From Treponema sp. (GTDB lineage: Bacteria; Spirochaetota; Spirochaetia; Treponematales; Breznakiellaceae), in NCBI GenBank assembly GCA_031273185.1, contig JAISSG010000156.1, forward strand, positions 1-9,095: a stretch of 9,095 nt of DNA, in the 5' to 3' direction. The notes beneath the pieces are model-generated. The model was not told where the DNA came from. It searched no databases and saw nothing but the letters and a program-made list of their open reading frames with translations. The translations under genes were made by a program, and so were the position numbers. This document shows, in pieces, positions 6,063-9,095 of the stretch; positions within the stretch are counted from its first letter, which is position 1, and each line of letters begins with the position of its first letter.

Positions 6063-6091
6063 ACTATATTGCCTTATTTTGGAAACTGCAA
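6063..6091 (-). promoter_or_regulatory. Candidate sigma-70 promoter for the zinc-ribbon gene
   Basis: On the minus strand TTGCAG (6091-6086) and TATAGT (6068-6063) are separated by exactly 17 bp. The predicted start of transcription, near 6056, is just upstream of the AAGGAG site. The -10 differs from consensus at one base; the -35 matches at its first three. Confidence 0.45.
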
Positions 6092-6114
6092 GCGGCAAAT
6101 TCCTGTCATTTTCC

Positions 6115-6143
6115 TTGTATTTTTTCCCGATTGATCCTATTAT
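6115..6143 (+). promoter_or_regulatory. Candidate sigma-70 promoter for the RlpA-like/ECF operon
   Basis: TTGTAT (6115-6120) and TATTAT (6138-6143) lie 17 bp apart. TATACT at 6144-6149 is an alternative -10 with a long spacer. The predicted leader would be only about 14 nt, just enough to include the AGAGG site at 6153-6157. The -35 is weak. Confidence 0.4.
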
Positions 6144-6163
6144 TATACTATGAGAGGTCATTT

Positions 6164-7219
6164 ATGAAGCATTTATTTGCCCTGTGCCTGTTTTGTTCGG
6201 GTTTTTTCCTGATTCCTGCCGTTTTCGGTTTTGGACAGGAAGGAATGGAAGGCAATGCGACATGGTATAGAACCGATTCCATACAATTAAATGCCTCCCA
6301 TGCCAGGCTTCCCTTTGGAACACGACTGCGGGTAACCAACCTTGAGAACGACAAAGTTGCATATGTCTCCATTAACAGGCGAATTCCCGATGACCAGGAC
6401 CGCATCATTGAAGTTTCGGAACAGGCGTCGCGGCTCTTGGGCATGAACCAAACGGGCAGTACGCGGGTGCGCGTGGAATTGGTCAGCGGAGCCTCTCCGG
6501 CGGAAGCGCCTCCGCCGCCTGCCGCTGTCCCGGAAGTGGTAAAGGAGGTCGTCCCTGAAATTCCCGCGGTCGTTGCTGAGGAGGATGACACAGACGAGGT
6601 TGAGGCTGCTCCGCCAGAGCCCCCCCGGCAGCCGGAGTGGGTCGTTGTCCAGCCAGCCCAGCCAGCACCTCCGCCGCCACCACCGCCTCCGCCACCACCA
6701 CCTCCTCCTCCATCGGCTCCACCACCTCCTCCGCCTCCTCCGGCTGCACCCCGGCCCGAGCCAAACAACAACGGGGCCGTTTCCGTGACGGTGATTGTCA
6801 ACGTAAACGGGCAGGAGCATGTGGTAAGCATCCCCGATATGGCGTCCGAGCCTCGCGGCAGATCCGTTCCTCCCCCGCCGCCGCCTCGTCCTCCTGTCGT
6901 CGTGGTTCCAGTGCCCCCGCCAGCCCCCGTGACTGTCGCCCCGCCGGCTAGCGGGCGTTTGGCAAGAATTGTGCCGGGGATGCCCGATCCCAACGGAAGG
7001 GGCGTTTACCGGGTGCAGGTCGGCGCTTTTTCCAACACCAACTTTGCCCAGGAATCCTACAACCGCCTGCGGGCCGCCGGTTTTAACCCGGCCTTTGAGC
7101 AGTACGGCAACGTGTATCGGGTTGTTATTTCCGGGGTAAGGGCCGCCGACATGCCTCTGGTTGCACAGCGCCTGGGCAACGCCGGTTTTGCCGAAGCTTG
7201 GATACGCCAGGAAAACTAA
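6164..7219 (+). CDS. RlpA-like DPBB protein with poly-proline linker and C-terminal SPOR domain
   Basis: The product has 351 residues and starts at ATG 6164 with AGAGG 6 nt upstream. Residues 1-24 form a signal peptide without a clear lipobox. Residues 29-107 are a double-psi beta-barrel of the RlpA kind, with 'GNATWY', 'SHARLPFGTRLRVTNL' and 'DRIIEVSEQASRLLGM'. The usual 'TANGE' loop is shortened, and 'NDRGP' reads 'NRRIP', so at least two residues linked to RlpA lytic transglycosylase activity are missing while His46 remains. Residues 111-280 are a Pro-rich linker with runs of 15 and 8 prolines (169-183, 186-193) and a short beta-rich insert ('VSVTVIVNVNGQEHVVSI'). Residues 281-351 are a SPOR domain, which binds denuded septal peptidoglycan. 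The protein probably acts at the division site or cell wall as a binder. The ECF transporter genes follow after 9 bp. Confidence 0.88.
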   Translation: MKHLFALCLFCSGFFLIPAVFGFGQEGMEGNATWYRTDSIQLNASHARLPFGTRLRVTNLENDKVAYVSINRRIPDDQDRIIEVSEQASRLLGMNQTGSTRVRVELVSGASPAEAPPPPAAVPEVVKEVVPEIPAVVAEEDDTDEVEAAPPEPPRQPEWVVVQPAQPAPPPPPPPPPPPPPPPSAPPPPPPPPAAPRPEPNNNGAVSVTVIVNVNGQEHVVSIPDMASEPRGRSVPPPPPPRPPVVVVPVPPPAPVTVAPPASGRLARIVPGMPDPNGRGVYRVQVGAFSNTNFAQESYNRLRAAGFNPAFEQYGNVYRVVISGVRAADMPLVAQRLGNAGFAEAWIRQEN

Positions 7220-7228
7220 GCGCATCCC

Positions 7229-8044
7229 TTGGCATCGATTGATTACGCAAACGGCGGGTCCTTCCTCCACAGGCTGGACCCCAGGACGAAGCTACTGCTC
7301 GTCCTGCTGTTTACGATCCTTGTCTTTGTGATCGACTCGCTTGCCGTTGCCGCAGGGCTGATGCTGTTTTTTGCCGCCGTATGCCTTTCGGCAAGAATCC
7401 CCCTCAAAAAACTGTTCCCCCATTGGCGCTTCCTCCTTTTCCTTGCGGCTTTCGTGCTTGTTGTGCAGATGCTGTTCGGGCGGGAAGCGCCCGGCTGCCG
7501 TTATTTGCTCAAGCCCCTGTTTCCCCAGGGGGTTCCCCTGCTTGGCGGAAGGGGATCGCTCAAGCTGGACGGGCTGTTTACCGGGCTGATGATATGCTGC
7601 CGCATAGTTGCGCTGACGATCCTCCTGCCAACGCTGACCAGGACGACCGATGCGCGGCAGCTTGCCTATGGCATTACCCGGCTGGGCCTGCATTACAAGG
7701 CGGCGCACGTTATTACCTCAACGCTTAACCTGATCCCGTCGTTTGAGGAGGAAACAAAGTTGATTTTAGAGGCTCGCAGGCTGCGCGGCGTAAGGTCATT
7801 TGAAAACGGAGGCTTGCTTTCAAAACTGAAAGAGTACGGCGCCATTGCCCTGCCGCTTATGATAAGGGCGATGCGAAAGGCGCAGATTATCAGCCTGGCA
7901 ATGGATGCCAGGGCCTTTGGCGCGCACAAAACCAGAACATGGCTGTTTGCGACCAAGATGTCGGCAATCGATTACACGGCTTTTGCCTGCGGGATAGCGT
8001 TTTCCGCCGCTGCCGTAGCCGCGCAATTGCTCATAACAAGGTAG
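7229..8044 (+). CDS. ecfT: ECF transporter transmembrane subunit EcfT
   Basis: The product has 271 residues and starts at TTG 7229, 9 bp after the RlpA-like stop, with no strong ribosome site (AGGAAA lies about 14 nt upstream). The N-terminal 'GGSFLHRLDPRTKLLL' (9-24) is the family hallmark. Hydrophobic segments at about 22-54, 66-83, 116-135 and 248-269 are membrane helices. The two short Ala-Arg motifs that couple to the ATPases are present: 'EARRLRG' (181-187) and 'MDARAFG' (225-231). EcfT joins two ATPases to a substrate-binding S protein for uptake of vitamins or metal ions in the cytoplasmic membrane. No S gene is in the window, so the substrate is unknown; it may be a dedicated partner beyond the right edge or shared S proteins elsewhere. 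Confidence 0.93.
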   Translation: MASIDYANGGSFLHRLDPRTKLLLVLLFTILVFVIDSLAVAAGLMLFFAAVCLSARIPLKKLFPHWRFLLFLAAFVLVVQMLFGREAPGCRYLLKPLFPQGVPLLGGRGSLKLDGLFTGLMICCRIVALTILLPTLTRTTDARQLAYGITRLGLHYKAAHVITSTLNLIPSFEEETKLILEARRLRGVRSFENGGLLSKLKEYGAIALPLMIRAMRKAQIISLAMDARAFGAHKTRTWLFATKMSAIDYTAFACGIAFSAAAVAAQLLITR

Positions 8045-8048
8045 CGCC

Positions 8049-8906
8049 GTGCAAAGCCCCATCATCAAACTTGACAAGGTTTCCTGGGCCTATGCCAGGA
8101 CAAAAAACTGGGCGCTGAAAAACCTCAGCGTTGACATCATGCAGGGGGATTTTGTCGCGGTGATGGGCGAAAACGGCGCGGGAAAAACGACGTTCTGCCG
8201 CCTGCTGAACGGCCTTATCCCCCATTCGATGGACGGCAAACTTTTGGGCACGGTAACGGTTGATGGAATTTCGACCGCATCGTCCACTGTGGCACAGATT
8301 GCGGGAACGGTAGGGACAGCGTTTGACGATCCCGAGAGCCAGCTTTTTACCGCGACGGCATACGACGAGGTGGCGTTTGCGTTGGAGAACCTGCTGTTCC
8401 CGCCGCAGGAAATCCGCGACCGGGTTCGCTGGGCGCTGGGCCTTGCCGGGCTTTCCGCCTATGCCGACCGTGCGCCATCGACGCTGTCCGGCGGGCAGAA
8501 ACAGCGCCTGGCAATCGCCGCCGCCCTTGCCCTCGCGGAAAAAATTCTCGTGCTGGACGAGCCATGCTCACAGCTTGATCCCGCCGGGGCGCGGGAGGTT
8601 CTCTCCCTTGTCCTCGATCTCCGTGCCAGGCGGGGGCTGACCGTGGTGATGGCCACCGGCTCGGGCGACGAGGCGGCGGAATTTGCCGATAAAATTTGCG
8701 TATTGGAAAACGGCCATCTTGCCGCTTTTGACACGCCCCGCCGGGTTTTTGCCGACGAGCGGCTTGCGGCAGGCGGCGCAATACAGATCCCCCATGTGTC
8801 GGAATTTGCCCGCCGGATGTCGGCCCTCGGCAAGCCCCTGCCGCAGTTTCCCGTCAATCTGGACGAAGCGGAGAAGTCGGTTGTTGGCTGGTATGAAAGC
8901 CGCTAA
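8049..8906 (+). CDS. ECF transporter ATPase, first of two; Q-loop and switch-His positions altered
   Basis: The product has 285 residues from GTG 8049, 4 bp after the EcfT stop. Walker A is 'GENGAGKT' (40-47), the ABC signature 'LSGGQ' (146-150), Walker B 'ILVLDE' (166-171) and the D-loop 'SQLD' (174-177). The C-terminal extension (about 235-285) is of the size usual in ECF ATPases. Two positions differ from the family norm. The Q-loop, usually 'FQNP(D/E)xQ', reads 'FDDPESQ', with Asp93 for Gln. The H-loop, usually 'ATHD', reads 'ATGS', with Gly204 for the switch His. One composite ATP site of the heterodimer may thus be weak or inactive, with the second ATPase encoded next door supplying the active one. 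That asymmetry is inferred. I cannot tell whether it corresponds to EcfA1 or EcfA2, so no symbol is given. Confidence 0.93.
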   Translation: MQSPIIKLDKVSWAYARTKNWALKNLSVDIMQGDFVAVMGENGAGKTTFCRLLNGLIPHSMDGKLLGTVTVDGISTASSTVAQIAGTVGTAFDDPESQLFTATAYDEVAFALENLLFPPQEIRDRVRWALGLAGLSAYADRAPSTLSGGQKQRLAIAAALALAEKILVLDEPCSQLDPAGAREVLSLVLDLRARRGLTVVMATGSGDEAAEFADKICVLENGHLAAFDTPRRVFADERLAAGGAIQIPHVSEFARRMSALGKPLPQFPVNLDEAEKSVVGWYESR

Positions 8907-9095
8907 CCCCCACGCAATTCAGGTGTCGCACCTGAGTTTCTGGTATGACAGCGGCAAAATTATACTGGACGATATTAGCCTCGCCATCGCGGAAAATGAA
9001 TTTGTCGCCATCATCGGGCAAAACGGATCGGGCAAAACGACCCTGCTTAAAAACATCAGCGGCCTGTTGCGCCCCACGCGGGGAAGCATTTTACT
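8893..9095 (+). CDS. ECF transporter ATPase, second of two, 3' end outside window
   Basis: Sixty-seven codons are visible from ATG 8893. The start overlaps the end of the first ATPase gene by 14 bp in another frame, which suggests translational coupling; no strong ribosome site is seen. 'IQVSHLSFWYDSG' and 'LDDISLAIAENEFVAIIG' are typical ABC ATPase opening strands, followed by Walker A 'GQNGSGKTT' and 'LLKNISGLLRPTRGSILL'. The Q-loop, signature and Walker B lie beyond the edge. Its place after EcfT and another ATPase identifies it as the partner ATPase of the same ECF module. Confidence 0.9.
   Translation, partial: MKAANPHAIQVSHLSFWYDSGKIILDDISLAIAENEFVAIIGQNGSGKTTLLKNISGLLRPTRGSIL

Noticed and set aside
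6148..6993. 281-codon minus-strand frame rich in Gly opposite the RlpA-like gene
   Set aside because: Its glycine runs are the complement of the proline codons in the linker; it has no ribosome site or domain.

Overview
The window is about 9.1 kb of GC-rich bacterial DNA, densely packed with genes on both strands. The gene styles suggest a spirochaete, probably a Treponema-like gut or environmental species. The pointers are a surface lipoprotein with Ig-like domains and BspA-type leucine-rich repeats, an RlpA/SPOR envelope protein with a poly-proline linker, and frequent GTG and TTG starts. This is an inference from family resemblance; no rRNA or other phylogenetic marker is present.

Layout: (1) Positions 1-75 hold the last 24 codons of a plus-strand gene, probably a PIN-domain (VapC-like) protein. 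(2) Positions 77-2197, minus strand, encode a 706-residue lipoprotein with a duplicated Ig-like domain, two His/Trp repeats and about nine BspA-like leucine-rich repeats. (3) Positions 2198-2708 are a 511-bp gap with a 17-bp imperfect palindrome, a promoter with both consensus hexamers (TTGACA, 19 bp, TATAAT), an array of 11 TTGGCTG heptamers starting on the last base of that promoter's -10 box, and further hairpins. (4) Positions 2709-5607, plus strand, form an apparent three-gene operon: a membrane-anchored beta-propeller-like protein, an exported LytM/M23-fold protein that has lost all its zinc ligands, and a SAM methyltransferase with an N-terminal zinc ribbon. (5) Positions 5608-5760 are a convergent gap with three small hairpins. 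(6) Positions 5761-6036, minus strand, encode a very basic 91-residue zinc-ribbon protein, divergent from the next operon. (7) From 6164 to the window end, plus strand, runs an apparent operon of an RlpA-like DPBB/SPOR protein, an ECF transporter transmembrane subunit (EcfT), a first ECF ATPase, and the start of a second ECF ATPase.

The ECF genes together form a near-complete energising module (T, A, A'), with no substrate-binding S component in view. The propeller and LytM-like proteins are both predicted to sit outside the cytoplasmic membrane and may work together in the envelope. The points most worth a second look are the promoter/heptamer array, the zinc-less LytM protein, and the first ECF ATPase, which lacks both the usual Q-loop glutamine and the switch histidine. 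No complete new defence or mobile system is visible. The only hint of one is the cut-off PIN-domain tail at the left edge.
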